Origin: RGIG3009 sp045595845
Lineage (GTDB): Bacteria; Bacillota; Clostridia; Oscillospirales; Acutalibacteraceae
Assembly: GCA_045595845.1 (NCBI GenBank)
Contig: JAZOBF010000028.1
Location: 1 to 64,000 of the forward strand
Length of the DNA stretch: 64,000 nucleotides
Reading direction: 5' to 3'
In this document: positions 34,470 through 43,632 of the stretch, one piece after another
How positions within the stretch are numbered: the first letter of the stretch is position 1
Layout of the letters: every line of letters begins with the position of its first letter
Position numbers and translations under genes: made by a program
The notes under the pieces: generated by a model
Database searches by the model: none
Told to the model about the DNA's origin: nothing
Seen by the model: only the letters and a program-made list of their open reading frames with translations

Positions 34470-37400
34470 ATGGCAAGAAAATTTAAAACCATGGACGGAA
34501 ACAACGCCGCGGCACATGTGTCCTATGCGTTTACCGAGGTTGCGGGTATTTATCCGATTACCCCGTCCAGTCCGATGGCCGACTATGTGGATCAGTGGGC
34601 AGCTGCCGGTCTGAAAAACATTTTCGGTACGACGGTTAAGGTGTCCGAGATGCAGTCCGAGGCCGGTGCCGCCGGTACCGTACACGGTTCGCTCAACGCG
34701 GGTGCTTTGACCACCACCTACACGGCTTCGCAGGGTCTTCTTTTGATGATCCCCAATATGTACAAGATTGCGGGCGAATTGTTGCCCTCCGTCTTCCATG
34801 TTTCGGCTCGTTGCGTCGCGTCACATGCGCTGAACATTTTTGGCGATCACTCCGATGTGTACGCTTGCCGTCAGACCGGTTTCGCGATGCTCGCGGAATC
34901 CAACCCGCAAGAGGTCATGGACCTTGGTGCGGTTGCGCACTTGGCCACCATTAAAGGCCGCGTGCCGTTCATTAACTTCTTCGATGGTTTCCGTACATCT
35001 CACGAGATTCAGAAAATCCAGGTTTGGGATTTTGACGATCTCAAAGAGATGTGCGATATGGACGCCGTTGCCGCGTTCCGCAAACGCGCGCTGAATCCCG
35101 AGCATCCCGTTATGCGCGGTTCTCATGAAAACGGCGATATTTTCTTCCAGCATCGTGAAGCGTGCAACAAGTACTATGAAGCGATTCCTGCTATCGTTGA
35201 GGAGTACATGGGCAAGGTGAATGCGAAGCTCGGTACCGATTATCAGTTGTTCAACTACTACGGTGCACCCGATGCAGAGCGCATTATCATCGCCATGGGT
35301 TCCGTTTGCGATGTAGCGGAAGAGGTTATTGATTACTTGACCGCTGCCGGCGAAAAAGTCGGCTTGATCAAGGTCCGTTTGTACCGTCCGTTCTCCGCGG
35401 AGCATCTGGCAAAAGCCATTCCGGCTTCCGTCAAGAAGATTGCCGTGCTTGACAGAACGAAAGAGCCCGGCGCTCTCGGTGAGCCGTTGTTCCTCGATGT
35501 TGTGGCGGCGCTGTCCGCACAAGGCCGCACCGATATCAAGGTTATCGGCGGTCGTTACGGTCTGGGTTCCAAGGATACACCTCCTTCCAGCCTGTTTGCG
35601 GTGTACAAAGAACTCGAGAAAGACGCGCCCAAGGCACAGTTTACCATGGGTATCGTCGACGATGTGACCGGTCTTTCCCTGCCTGAGGAGGTTGCTCCCA
35701 ACACGGCGGCGGAAGGCACCATCGAATGCAAATTCTGGGGTCTGGGCGGCGACGGTACGGTCGGTGCTAACAAGAACTCCATCAAGATCATCGGTGACCA
35801 CACCGAAAAATATGTGCAGGCATACTTCCAGTATGACTCCAAAAAGACCGGCGGTATCACCATTTCGCACCTGCGTTTCGGTGATCAGCCCATCAAGAGC
35901 CCGTACTATATCAACAAGGCGGACTTCGTGGCTTGCCACAACCCGTCCTATGTTATCAAGGGCTACAAAATGGTTAACGATGTGAAGCCCGGCGGCGTGT
36001 TCATGATCAACTGCCAGTGGTCTGCTGAAGAACTTGCCGAGCATCTGGATGCGGAAACCAAACGCTACATTGCCAAGAACAATGTGCAGCTCTATACCAT
36101 CAATGCGATTGACCTCGCCATGCAGATCGGTATGGGCAAACGCACCAACACCATTCTGCAGTCTGCATTCTTCACGCTGGCAAATGTTATGCCGCAAGAA
36201 GATGCCATCCGTTATATGAAGGATGCCGCGACCAAGTCCTACTCCAAGAAGGGTATGGATGTTGTCGAGATGAACCACAAAGCGATCGACGCCGGCGCTA
36301 CGGCGTTTGTGAAGATCGATGTACCGGCTGACTGGGCGAACGCTTCCGATGAGGCTGTTGCCGCGGTCGAAAACGGCCCTGCCAAACTGGTTAAAATGGT
36401 GGACACCATCATGAAACCTGTCGGCAAAATGGACGGCGATTCGCTGCCTGTTTCCGCTTTTGTGGACCATGCTGACGGTACCTTTGAGCACGGTGCTTCC
36501 GCTTATGAGAAGCGTGCTGTTGCCGTTCTCGTTCCTGAGTGGGATGCTACCACCTGTGCGAAATGTAACAAGTGCGCCTTCGTTTGCCCCCATGCGACCA
36601 TTCGTCCGTTCGCGCTGAACGAGGAAGAGGTTGCGGCGGCTCCCGAAGCGATGAAGAAGGCTCCGAAGCCGGTCATCAAGACTAACTACACCTACACCAT
36701 GGCCGTATCGCCGATGGATTGTATGGGTTGCGGCGTCTGCGTCGGTGTTTGCCCGACTAACTCCTTGAAGATGGTGTCCCGCGAGTCGCAGGATGCACAG
36801 CAGGAAGTGTTCGATTACTGTGTGGCTAAGGTTTCCGAGAAGCCGGAAATTCAAGGCAACACCGTTATCAGCAGTCAGTATAAACAACCCCTCCTCGAGT
36901 TCTCGGGTTCTTGCGCGGGTTGTGCGGAAACCGCTTATGCTCGCTTGATTACGCAGTTGTTTGGCGACAGAATGTATATCTCCAATGCCACCGGTTGTTC
37001 CTCCATCTGGGGCGGCCCCGCGGCTACTTCGCCGTACACCGTCAACAAGGAAGGTCACGGCCCCGCATGGGCGAACTCCTTGTTTGAGGACAACGCCGAG
37101 CATGGTTTCGGTATGTATCTCGGCCAAAAGGCTGTCCGTGCCCGCTTGATTGAGCAGGTCAAAGAGATGGCAGAGTCCGACAAGGCTTCCGATGAGTTTA
37201 AGGCGGCTGCTGAGGCTTACCTCAACACCGTTGAGAATGGTGCGGAAAACACCAAGGCGACCAAGGCTTTGGTTGTCGAGCTGGAGAAAGCGGCCGCTGC
37301 CGGTTGCCCGACCGCTCCCGAAGTTCTCGAAAACAAAGAATTCTTGTCCAAGAAATCCGTCTGGGTATTCGGCGGTGACGGTTGGGCATACGATATCGGC

Positions 37401-37997
37401 TTCGGCGGCGTGGACCATGTCCTTGCTTCCGGCGAAGATATCAACATCATGGTCTTTGATACCGAGGTGTATTCCAACACCGGCGGTCAGGCCTCCAAAG
37501 CTTCGCAAATCGGCCAGGTGGCACAGTTTGCCGCTGCCGGTAAAGCGATTGCCAAGAAGAGCCTCGCTGAGATCGCGATGTCTTACGGTTATGTGTATGT
37601 CGCACAGATCGCGATGGGCGCTGACATGAATCAGACCATCAAGGCGATTGCGGAAGCCGAAGCGTATCCGGGTCCGTCCCTTATCATCGGTTACGCTCCC
37701 TGTGAGATGCACAGCATCAAGGGCGGCATGGTCAACTGCCAGGCTGAGATGAAGAAGGCTGTGGATTGCGGTTACTGGAATATGTTCCGCTTCAATCCCG
37801 CTGCCGACAAGAAATTTGTCATCGACAGCAAGGCGCCGACCGCGAGCTATCGTGACTTCATCATGAACGAGGCGCGTTATTCCTCGCTGACTCGCTCCTT
37901 CCCCGAGCGTGCCGAGGCGCTGTTCACGGAAGCCGAAGAGGCTGCCATGAAGCGTTACGATCACTTGCTCAAGTTGCAAGCGCTCTACAACGAATAA
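34470..37997 (+). CDS. nifJ: Pyruvate:ferredoxin (flavodoxin) oxidoreductase
   Basis: 1175 aa single-chain enzyme converting pyruvate and CoA to acetyl-CoA, CO2 and reduced ferredoxin. The domains run in the expected order: pyrimidine-binding part (YAFTEVAGIYPITPSSPMAD), transketolase C-like and gamma regions (EPGALGEPLFLDV, GLGGDGTVGANKNSIKI), two ferredoxin-type clusters (CAKCNKCAFVCP about 695 and CMGCGVCVGVCP about 750), and a TPP domain with a further cluster ligand (CAGCAETAYARL about 815, GDGWAYDIGFGG). Codon use is strongly biased, as in highly expressed genes. A 1052-codon frame on the opposite strand is a by-product of that bias. Confidence 0.97.
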   Translation: MARKFKTMDGNNAAAHVSYAFTEVAGIYPITPSSPMADYVDQWAAAGLKNIFGTTVKVSEMQSEAGAAGTVHGSLNAGALTTTYTASQGLLLMIPNMYKIAGELLPSVFHVSARCVASHALNIFGDHSDVYACRQTGFAMLAESNPQEVMDLGAVAHLATIKGRVPFINFFDGFRTSHEIQKIQVWDFDDLKEMCDMDAVAAFRKRALNPEHPVMRGSHENGDIFFQHREACNKYYEAIPAIVEEYMGKVNAKLGTDYQLFNYYGAPDAERIIIAMGSVCDVAEEVIDYLTAAGEKVGLIKVRLYRPFSAEHLAKAIPASVKKIAVLDRTKEPGALGEPLFLDVVAALSAQGRTDIKVIGGRYGLGSKDTPPSSLFAVYKELEKDAPKAQFTMGIVDDVTGLSLPEEVAPNTAAEGTIECKFWGLGGDGTVGANKNSIKIIGDHTEKYVQAYFQYDSKKTGGITISHLRFGDQPIKSPYYINKADFVACHNPSYVIKGYKMVNDVKPGGVFMINCQWSAEELAEHLDAETKRYIAKNNVQLYTINAIDLAMQIGMGKRTNTILQSAFFTLANVMPQEDAIRYMKDAATKSYSKKGMDVVEMNHKAIDAGATAFVKIDVPADWANASDEAVAAVENGPAKLVKMVDTIMKPVGKMDGDSLPVSAFVDHADGTFEHGASAYEKRAVAVLVPEWDATTCAKCNKCAFVCPHATIRPFALNEEEVAAAPEAMKKAPKPVIKTNYTYTMAVSPMDCMGCGVCVGVCPTNSLKMVSRESQDAQQEVFDYCVAKVSEKPEIQGNTVISSQYKQPLLEFSGSCAGCAETAYARLITQLFGDRMYISNATGCSSIWGGPAATSPYTVNKEGHGPAWANSLFEDNAEHGFGMYLGQKAVRARLIEQVKEMAESDKASDEFKAAAEAYLNTVENGAENTKATKALVVELEKAAAAGCPTAPEVLENKEFLSKKSVWVFGGDGWAYDIGFGGVDHVLASGEDINIMVFDTEVYSNTGGQASKASQIGQVAQFAAAGKAIAKKSLAEIAMSYGYVYVAQIAMGADMNQTIKAIAEAEAYPGPSLIIGYAPCEMHSIKGGMVNCQAEMKKAVDCGYWNMFRFNPAADKKFVIDSKAPTASYRDFIMNEARYSSLTRSFPERAEALFTEAEEAAMKRYDHLLKLQALYNE

Positions 37998-38010
37998 GCC
38001 ATCATAATAA

Positions 38011-38044
38011 AAAAGCCCTGCTGTTCTCAGCAGGGCTTTTTTTG
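38011..38044 (+). terminator. PFOR terminator
   Basis: 13-bp stem AAAAGCCCTGCTG, TTCT loop, nine T. Confidence 0.93.
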
Positions 38045-38135
38045 CCGGTTTTGGATATGATAAAAAGGAATTTACCGTTTATTCACCAAAAATTACGCCG
38101 TGCCGCATATACTGGGAGCAAAAGAAGGTGACACG

Positions 38136-38861
38136 ATGAAACAAAAACAAACAGTCTCTGCTCGGCGGGTGATATCGCTGATTGTCTTTATCACCATGAT
38201 TGTATCCACCGTTGTGGTAACGGTCGCGATGCTGTTGGCGCCGTCGGTGCCCACCGAGGGGTATGCCCGTATTAAAAGTGAATATGTGTTGATGCTCTTA
38301 CAGTCTATTCTCGGCATTTTTGCGATGCTGTTGCCGAGCTGGTTATACCGCCGTTGGGGGGTGGAAATCCCCTCGTTTATGATGATTTTGTATGCGGTGT
38401 TTTTATACTGTGCTATTTATTTGGGTGAAGTGCGGGGCTTTTATTTTTTGATTCCGTATTGGGATACCATTCTGCACACCTTTAGCGGAATTGCGCTCGG
38501 TGCGCTCGGATTTTCCGTACTGACATTGCTCAACAAGACCGATCGTGTACCGTTGCAGTTAAGTCCCGTGTTTGTAGCCGTCTTTGCGTTTTGCTTTGCT
38601 ATAGCGGTGGATGTGGTGTGGGAAATTTACGAGTTTGCCGCGGACGGCATTTTTCAGATGAATATGCAAAAACATTCGCTTGCAGACGGACAACCGCTTA
38701 TCGGCAGGCAAGCGCTGAGCGATACAATGACCGATTTGGTGGTGGATTCGATTGGCGCCGTGTTTATTTCGCTTGTCGGGTATGTTTCACTCAAATTTAA
38801 AAAGGGCTGGGTGGAAAAACTGTTGCTTAACCGAAAGCCGCAAGACGAATCATTCGATTGA
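38136..38861 (+). CDS. YjdF-like integral membrane protein (DUF2238)
   Basis: 241 aa with about six membrane helices. The segment PYWDTILHTFSGIALGALGF with the later VDVVWEIYEFAADG matches the DUF2238/YjdF family of unknown function. The conserved acidic and His residues lie at helix ends. Start chosen at 38136 with GAAGGTG ahead. The last 12 bases overlap the end of the convergent SpoIID-type gene, with no terminator between them. Confidence 0.65.
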   Translation: MKQKQTVSARRVISLIVFITMIVSTVVVTVAMLLAPSVPTEGYARIKSEYVLMLLQSILGIFAMLLPSWLYRRWGVEIPSFMMILYAVFLYCAIYLGEVRGFYFLIPYWDTILHTFSGIALGALGFSVLTLLNKTDRVPLQLSPVFVAVFAFCFAIAVDVVWEIYEFAADGIFQMNMQKHSLADGQPLIGRQALSDTMTDLVVDSIGAVFISLVGYVSLKFKKGWVEKLLLNRKPQDESFD

Positions 38862-39818
38862 CACGCCGCTGTAATAATGTTGTAAAATTTCGTCATAGGT
38901 AAACCCTTGCTCCGCCATGACTTTGGCACCGTATTGACTCATGCCGACCCCGTGTCCGTAACCGCTGACGGTGAACACAAAGCCGTTTTCGGTGTGTGTT
39001 ACCGAAAAACACGCGGAACGCAGTTTTAAGGCGTCGCGCACCTGTTTGCCCGTAAGCGAGGTGCCGCCAACGGTGATGGCGGTGACCGTCTTGGAATCCG
39101 AAACGGTGGGCGTGCCGCTGATCCAGGTGTCGGCATCTCCTGTCAGAGATAGCGAGGGAAAGGCGGCGGCAAAGTCCGTATCCGATACGGTGACGGTAGA
39201 TTCATAATGCGGGGATAAGGTGTCGCCGCTGCTGACAACGGGTTGCAAATACGAAAAATCCGTGCCCCATATGATGCTCGATGACTCGGTTTTACCGGCA
39301 TTTGCCGCGTGATATGCCGCAAAAATAGGGGCACCGTCGTATACAATTTGTTTGCCGTAAACGGCATCTACCGCATCGGCGATGGTCTGCAAGTGTTTGT
39401 CGTAGTTATCGCCCCAGTATTTTTTAAGTCCTTCCGGTGAATAGGTTTCGGGGAAAGACGAGGGGACGGCGGTAAAATCCGCCCCTTGCAGGTCGGCGTT
39501 TTCCGCTTGTCGATTTTTTTCATAGGTATAGTAGGTATACGAGGCGACCGCTTGTGCTTTTAACGCTTCAAGCGGATACGATGCGGGCATTTCCGATGCC
39601 ACGGTATAGATTAAAAAATCCCGTTCGGCAAAGGTGTAGATAACCCCTGCGTCCTTATCCAACACCTTAAATACCGCTTCGTCGGAAGAGGCGGGCTCGT
39701 CCGACGGAGAGGGGATTACGGTCGGCTCGTCCGACGGCGCGGCGGGACGCAGAGTGGGTAACGGTACCAACAAAAACAGACAATAACACAGCACACAAAT
39801 TCCGATATACGCTTTCAT
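38850..39818 (-). CDS. SpoIID/LytB-domain protein
   Basis: 322 aa. It has an N-terminal signal anchor (IGICVLCYCLFLLVPLPTL), a Pro/Ser/Glu linker with a repeated PSDEP motif (about 25-50), then a SpoIID domain (SEMPASYPLEALKAQAVA, and the C-terminal GHGVGMSQYGAKVMAEQG). SpoIID is the lytic transglycosylase of spore engulfment. This could be SpoIID itself or a vegetative paralogue. The conserved Glu in ASEMPAS is present. The start at 39818 has AAAGGAGAGG ahead. Confidence 0.85.
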   Translation of the reverse strand: MKAYIGICVLCYCLFLLVPLPTLRPAAPSDEPTVIPSPSDEPASSDEAVFKVLDKDAGVIYTFAERDFLIYTVASEMPASYPLEALKAQAVASYTYYTYEKNRQAENADLQGADFTAVPSSFPETYSPEGLKKYWGDNYDKHLQTIADAVDAVYGKQIVYDGAPIFAAYHAANAGKTESSSIIWGTDFSYLQPVVSSGDTLSPHYESTVTVSDTDFAAAFPSLSLTGDADTWISGTPTVSDSKTVTAITVGGTSLTGKQVRDALKLRSACFSVTHTENGFVFTVSGYGHGVGMSQYGAKVMAEQGFTYDEILQHYYSGVSIE

Positions 39819-39843
39819 ACGCCTCTCCTTTGACAAAAAACAT

Positions 39844-39872
39844 TTGACATTTTCCCCGACACAGTGCATAAT
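39844..39872 (+). promoter_or_regulatory. Citrate synthase promoter
   Basis: TTGACA (39844-39849), 17 bases, CATAAT (39867-39872). Confidence 0.7.
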
Positions 39873-39904
39873 AGAAACACTATTTTCGAAAGGGTTGCTT
39901 ATTT

Positions 39905-41260
39905 TTGAACATTACCTGCGATAACAGCTTGTTTACATCTTTATGCGAGCAAGTAAAAGAAAATAACCGAATTGATCCGAAACGGTATGAGAATCCGGAT
40001 ATTAAGCGCGGTCTGCGCAATGCGGACGGCACCGGTGTCGTTGCGGGACTTACCCGTATCTGTAATGTTCACGGATATGTGTTGTCAGAGGGCGAAAAAT
40101 TGCCCGTCAAAGGTGAATTGACCTATCGCGGGTATGCGATTGAAGATTTGGTTAACGGGAGTCACGGACAAGGCCGTTTGGGCTTTGAAGAAGTGGTGTT
40201 TTTGTTGTTGTTCGGCTCTTTGCCGACCGCCGAACAACTTGCCGACTTTTGCAACCTGCTTTCGGCGAACCGCGAATTACCCGAGTACTTTGCCGAGGAT
40301 ATGATTTTAAAGGCACCGTCACCTGATATCATGAATAAATTGGCGCGCTCAGTGCTTGCCATGTATTCGTATGACGAGCATCCCGAACCCGAAAGTTTGG
40401 AAAATGTGTTGCGGCAGTGCATTCAACTGATTGCGGTGTTGCCTGCGGCACTTGGTTATGCGTATCAGGTGAAACGCCGTCATTACGACAAGGAAAGCAT
40501 GTATTTTCATCAGACGATTCCCGGTCTGTCGACTTCACAAACGATTTTACGAACCATTCGCGCCGATGCTTCTTATACCGACGAAGAGGCGAAACTGTTG
40601 GATTTGTGCTTGATGTTGCACGCTGAGCACGGCGGCGGTAACAACTCAGCGTTTGCGACACGCGTGCTTTCCTCGTCCGGAACAGATACGTATTCCGCAA
40701 TCGCCGCGGCGATCGGGGCGTTAAAAGGACCCCGTCATGGCGGGGCTAACCTTAAGGTTACGCAGATGCTTCATGATATGGAAGAAAACATTCGCGATAT
40801 TACCGATGAGGACGAGGTTGCTGCGTATCTCGGCAAAATGCTTCGCCGTGAAGCGGGTGACGGTTCCGGCTTAATTTACGGAATGGGGCATGCGGTCTAC
40901 ACGCTGTCCGATCCGCGCGCGGTATTACTGAAAGCGGAAGCCGCAAAGATGGCGGCTAAAAACGGGTATGGTGACGAATTCCGTTTGCTGGATATGGTTG
41001 AACGCCTTGCGCCGTCCGTTATGTATCAGGTGCGTGGCATTGACCGTGCGATATGTGCGAATGTGGATATGTATTCCGGCTTGGTATACCGCTCGCTCGG
41101 TATCTCAGAGGAGCTGTTTACACCGCTGTTTGCCGTGGCACGAATCGGTGGTTGGTGTGCTCATCGTTTGGAAGAATATCTGACAGGAAATCGCATTATC
41201 CGTCCTGCCTACAAACCGTTCAGCAAGGAAAAGCTCTATGTTCCGATAACCGACAGATAA
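39905..41260 (+). CDS. Citrate synthase
   Basis: 451 aa. It condenses acetyl-CoA with oxaloacetate. Active-site regions are visible: the first His in LHAEHGGGNN, GPRHGGAN, the second catalytic His in GMGHAVYTLSDPR, and the Asp in CANVDMYSG. The N-terminus carries an extension of about 40 residues before the family start. It starts with TTG, with AAAGGG about 10 bases ahead. No aconitase or isocitrate dehydrogenase is near, so it may serve glutamate synthesis (inference). Confidence 0.93.
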   Translation: MNITCDNSLFTSLCEQVKENNRIDPKRYENPDIKRGLRNADGTGVVAGLTRICNVHGYVLSEGEKLPVKGELTYRGYAIEDLVNGSHGQGRLGFEEVVFLLLFGSLPTAEQLADFCNLLSANRELPEYFAEDMILKAPSPDIMNKLARSVLAMYSYDEHPEPESLENVLRQCIQLIAVLPAALGYAYQVKRRHYDKESMYFHQTIPGLSTSQTILRTIRADASYTDEEAKLLDLCLMLHAEHGGGNNSAFATRVLSSSGTDTYSAIAAAIGALKGPRHGGANLKVTQMLHDMEENIRDITDEDEVAAYLGKMLRREAGDGSGLIYGMGHAVYTLSDPRAVLLKAEAAKMAAKNGYGDEFRLLDMVERLAPSVMYQVRGIDRAICANVDMYSGLVYRSLGISEELFTPLFAVARIGGWCAHRLEEYLTGNRIIRPAYKPFSKEKLYVPITDR

Positions 41261-41264
41261 CAAA

Positions 41265-41303
41265 AACGGCACATCGCAACACGGCGGTGTGCCGTGTTTT
41301 CTC
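41265..41303 (+). terminator. Terminator after citrate synthase
   Basis: Nested stems ACGGCACA/TGTGCCGT and AACACGGC/GCCGTGTT, followed by TTTTCTC. Confidence 0.65.
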
Positions 41304-41327
41304 GCCAAAGAAAACGCATTCTATGAA

Positions 41328-41355
41328 TTGATTTTTTACAAAAATATGATACAAT
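41328..41355 (+). promoter_or_regulatory. Promoter of the 41376 membrane-protein gene
   Basis: TTGATT, 16 bases, TACAAT. Confidence 0.55.
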
Positions 41356-41375
41356 GAGACGGGTGGTGACTGCGT

Positions 41376-42341
41376 ATGAAAACCGAAAAAACGATACAAG
41401 CAGAGCAATACGGCCGTTATGCCTGCTTTCTTGCGGTTGCCACGGCTGTTGTAATTGCCGTGCTGCGCATCGCGCTCACAGCGATTGCCTTTGAGGAGCC
41501 GTTGCCGTATGGCGTTACGCTGGGGATCACCGGTGCTATTCTTGTGTTTATCCTGGTGATGTCCCGCATCAAGAGCACTCCTATCGTCACGGTGGGGGGA
41601 CGCATGGCGCGTGTGTGCGCGGCGGCGGCGGCGGTAACCGGTGCCGCAATGGCGGTTTTTTCCATTGTGATTGCATACGAGTGGCAACGGTATGGTGTGA
41701 TGCCGTATCCTAACAAAACAACCCCGAACGGTGCGGATGTGCTGTTCTTTTATTTGTTGGTTATCGCCGGAATGGTGGCAGGCGCCGTTTTCTTGGTGCT
41801 TTCGGTATGCTGGTGGCGGTCCAAGGCGACGGTGCGGAAATTACATCCGTTGTTGGCGCTGGCTCCTGTTTTGTGGAGTTGGATGCGGTTGATTCGCTAT
41901 ATCACCTCCTATGCCAGTGCATTGGGATTGTTCCGCAACCTTTACGATTTGGGCACCATTGTGTTTGAAATGCTGTTTTTTGTGTTGTTGGCACGCTATC
42001 TGTCGGGTGTCGGCGACCGCGTGTCGAAGTTTTTCTTCGGTGTATCTCTGTGTACGGCCATATTGTGTACCGTCAGCGGTGCGGCACAGGCCATTTTCTT
42101 CTTTTCGCAGGACGCGATTTCGTTTGAAACATGCGCGTTGGTTGTTTCACCGGATTTCAGCGTCGTTCTTTTAGCGTTTGCTTTCGCGTTTTCACAAGCG
42201 TTTGGTACCGCGTATGAGGAGTTAACGGAGACCGAGGAGGACGAACCGGGAGACCCCGAGGATGGGGAAGGTGCGGAATATTTAATCAGCGATGATTGGT
42301 TTATGATGTATGCCCCCGAAGAAAACAAGGGAAATTCTTAG
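41376..42341 (+). CDS. Unrecognised polytopic membrane protein
   Basis: 321 aa with about seven to eight hydrophobic helices and a long acidic C-terminal tail (about 285-321, ETEEDEPGDPEDGEGAEY) expected in the cytoplasm. I do not recognise the family. It has its own promoter and hairpin and so looks like a single-gene unit. The Arg-rich segment WWRSKATVRKLHPL between helices 4 and 5 fits a cytoplasmic loop. Codon use matches the neighbours. Confidence 0.75.
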   Translation: MKTEKTIQAEQYGRYACFLAVATAVVIAVLRIALTAIAFEEPLPYGVTLGITGAILVFILVMSRIKSTPIVTVGGRMARVCAAAAAVTGAAMAVFSIVIAYEWQRYGVMPYPNKTTPNGADVLFFYLLVIAGMVAGAVFLVLSVCWWRSKATVRKLHPLLALAPVLWSWMRLIRYITSYASALGLFRNLYDLGTIVFEMLFFVLLARYLSGVGDRVSKFFFGVSLCTAILCTVSGAAQAIFFFSQDAISFETCALVVSPDFSVVLLAFAFAFSQAFGTAYEELTETEEDEPGDPEDGEGAEYLISDDWFMMYAPEENKGNS

Positions 42342-42361
42342 GCAAAATTCACGAAAAATTC

Positions 42362-42400
42362 ACCGTTGCGGCCTCAACCTTGCCGCAACGGTATAAATTT
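42362..42400 (+). terminator. Hairpin after the 41376 gene
   Basis: 11-bp stem ACCGTTGCGGC with complement, followed by ATAAATTTTC; the T-tract is poor. Confidence 0.5.
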
Positions 42401-42410
42401 TCACTTGTTG

Positions 42411-42463
42411 GTTAAAATTTTGTCAAGGTCCTTGAAAATTACGCGAAAAGCGTGTAATATAAT
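42411..42463 (+). promoter_or_regulatory. gap promoter with element shared with pgk
   Basis: -35 TTGAAA (42432-42437), 17 bases, TAATAT (42455-42460) or the overlapping TATAAT (42458-42463). The element GTTAAAATTTTGTCAA, five bases, CTTGAAAA spans 42411-42439 and matches the pgk upstream region (23503-23529). Confidence 0.6.
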
Positions 42464-42493
42464 ATCAGATTAAAATACTGGAGGAATTTAGTT

Positions 42494-43513
42494 ATGGCAG
42501 TTAAAGTCGCAATCAATGGCTTTGGTCGCATTGGCCGTCTGGCTTTCCGTCAGATGTTCGGCGCCGAAGGCTACGAGATCGTTGCCATCAACGATCTTAC
42601 CCAGCCCAGCATGTTGGCACATCTTTTGAAGTATGACACCGCGCAGGGCCGTTATGACGGACACACCGTCGTGGCGGATGATGAAGCCGGCACCATCACC
42701 GTGGACGGCAAAGAGCTCAAAATCTATGCTGAGAAAAATGCCGCGGATCTTCCGTGGGGCAAAATCGGTGTGGATGTTGTTCTCGAGTGCACCGGTTTCT
42801 ACTGCAGCAAGGATAAGAGCCAGGCACACATTGATGCCGGCGCCAAGAAGGTTGTTATCTCCGCTCCTGCCGGCAACGACCTGAAGACCATCGTTTACAA
42901 TGTAAACCACGAGACGCTGACCGCGGACGATACCATCATTTCTGCCGCGTCTTGCACCACCAACTGTCTCGCTCCGATGGCAAAAGCCCTTAACAACTAT
43001 GCACCGATTCAGAGCGGTATCATGACCACCGTTCACGCTTACACCGGCGATCAGATGATTCTGGACGGCCCGCACCGCAAAGGTGATCTTCGCCGTGCCC
43101 GTGCCGGCGCACAGAACATCGTTCCCAACTCTACCGGTGCTGCGAAAGCCATTGGTTTGGTTATTCCCGAGCTCAACGGCAAGCTGATCGGTTCCGCTCA
43201 GCGTGTGCCCACCTGCACCGGTTCTACCACCATTTTGGTTGCCGTTGTCAAGGGTAAAGATGTCACCAAAGAGGGCATCAACGCCGCGATGAAAGCCGCT
43301 GCTACCGAGTCTTACGGCTACAACGAGGATCAAATCGTCTCGTCCGATATCATCGGTGTACGCTACGGTTCCTTGTTTGATGCTACGCAGACCATGGTCG
43401 CGAAGATCGATGACGACACCTATCAGGTACAGGTCGTGGCTTGGTACGACAACGAGAACTCTTATACCAGCCAGATGGTTCGTACTATCAAATATTTCGC
43501 CGAACTCGGCTAA
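42494..43513 (+). CDS. gap: Glyceraldehyde-3-phosphate dehydrogenase
   Basis: 339 aa. N-terminal NAD site VAINGFGRIGRLAFRQ, NAD-preferring Asp in IVAINDLT, catalytic Cys in SAASCTTNCLAPM, and the C-terminal WYDNENSYTSQMV. It is monocistronic and 15 kb from pgk-tpiA-gpmI, but shares an upstream promoter element with pgk. Biased codon use suggests high expression. Confidence 0.97.
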   Translation: MAVKVAINGFGRIGRLAFRQMFGAEGYEIVAINDLTQPSMLAHLLKYDTAQGRYDGHTVVADDEAGTITVDGKELKIYAEKNAADLPWGKIGVDVVLECTGFYCSKDKSQAHIDAGAKKVVISAPAGNDLKTIVYNVNHETLTADDTIISAASCTTNCLAPMAKALNNYAPIQSGIMTTVHAYTGDQMILDGPHRKGDLRRARAGAQNIVPNSTGAAKAIGLVIPELNGKLIGSAQRVPTCTGSTTILVAVVKGKDVTKEGINAAMKAAATESYGYNEDQIVSSDIIGVRYGSLFDATQTMVAKIDDDTYQVQVVAWYDNENSYTSQMVRTIKYFAELG

Positions 43514-43528
43514 TCGACTGTGTCACAC

Positions 43529-43567
43529 ACGGGGAGAGGAATTCCACACGGAATTCCTCGCCCTTTT
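43529..43567 (+). terminator. gap terminator
   Basis: GAGGAATTCC, ACAC loop, GGAATTCCTC with extra outer G-C pairs, then TTTT. Confidence 0.8.
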
Positions 43568-43570
43568 GTC

Positions 43571-43599
43571 TTGCGTGTAGTCGGATGTTGTGGTACAAT
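43571..43599 (+). promoter_or_regulatory. Promoter of the 43633 gene
   Basis: TTGCGT, 17 bases, TACAAT (43594-43599). Confidence 0.55.
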
Positions 43600-43632
43600 A
43601 TAGGTGATTTTTAATCGTGTGAGGAATGAAGT

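Noticed and set aside
34821..37979. 1052-codon open frame on the minus strand opposite PFOR
   Set aside because: It is exactly opposite a highly expressed gene with strong third-position bias, which suppresses stops in that frame. The translation has no family pattern, while the plus strand encodes a complete PFOR.
38136..38861. CRISPR, prophage or other defence genes anywhere in the window, checked especially in gaps and near unknown membrane proteins such as this one
   Set aside because: No spaced direct repeats of CRISPR size, no integrase, transposase, nuclease-helicase or toxin-antitoxin pattern was seen in any gap or gene.
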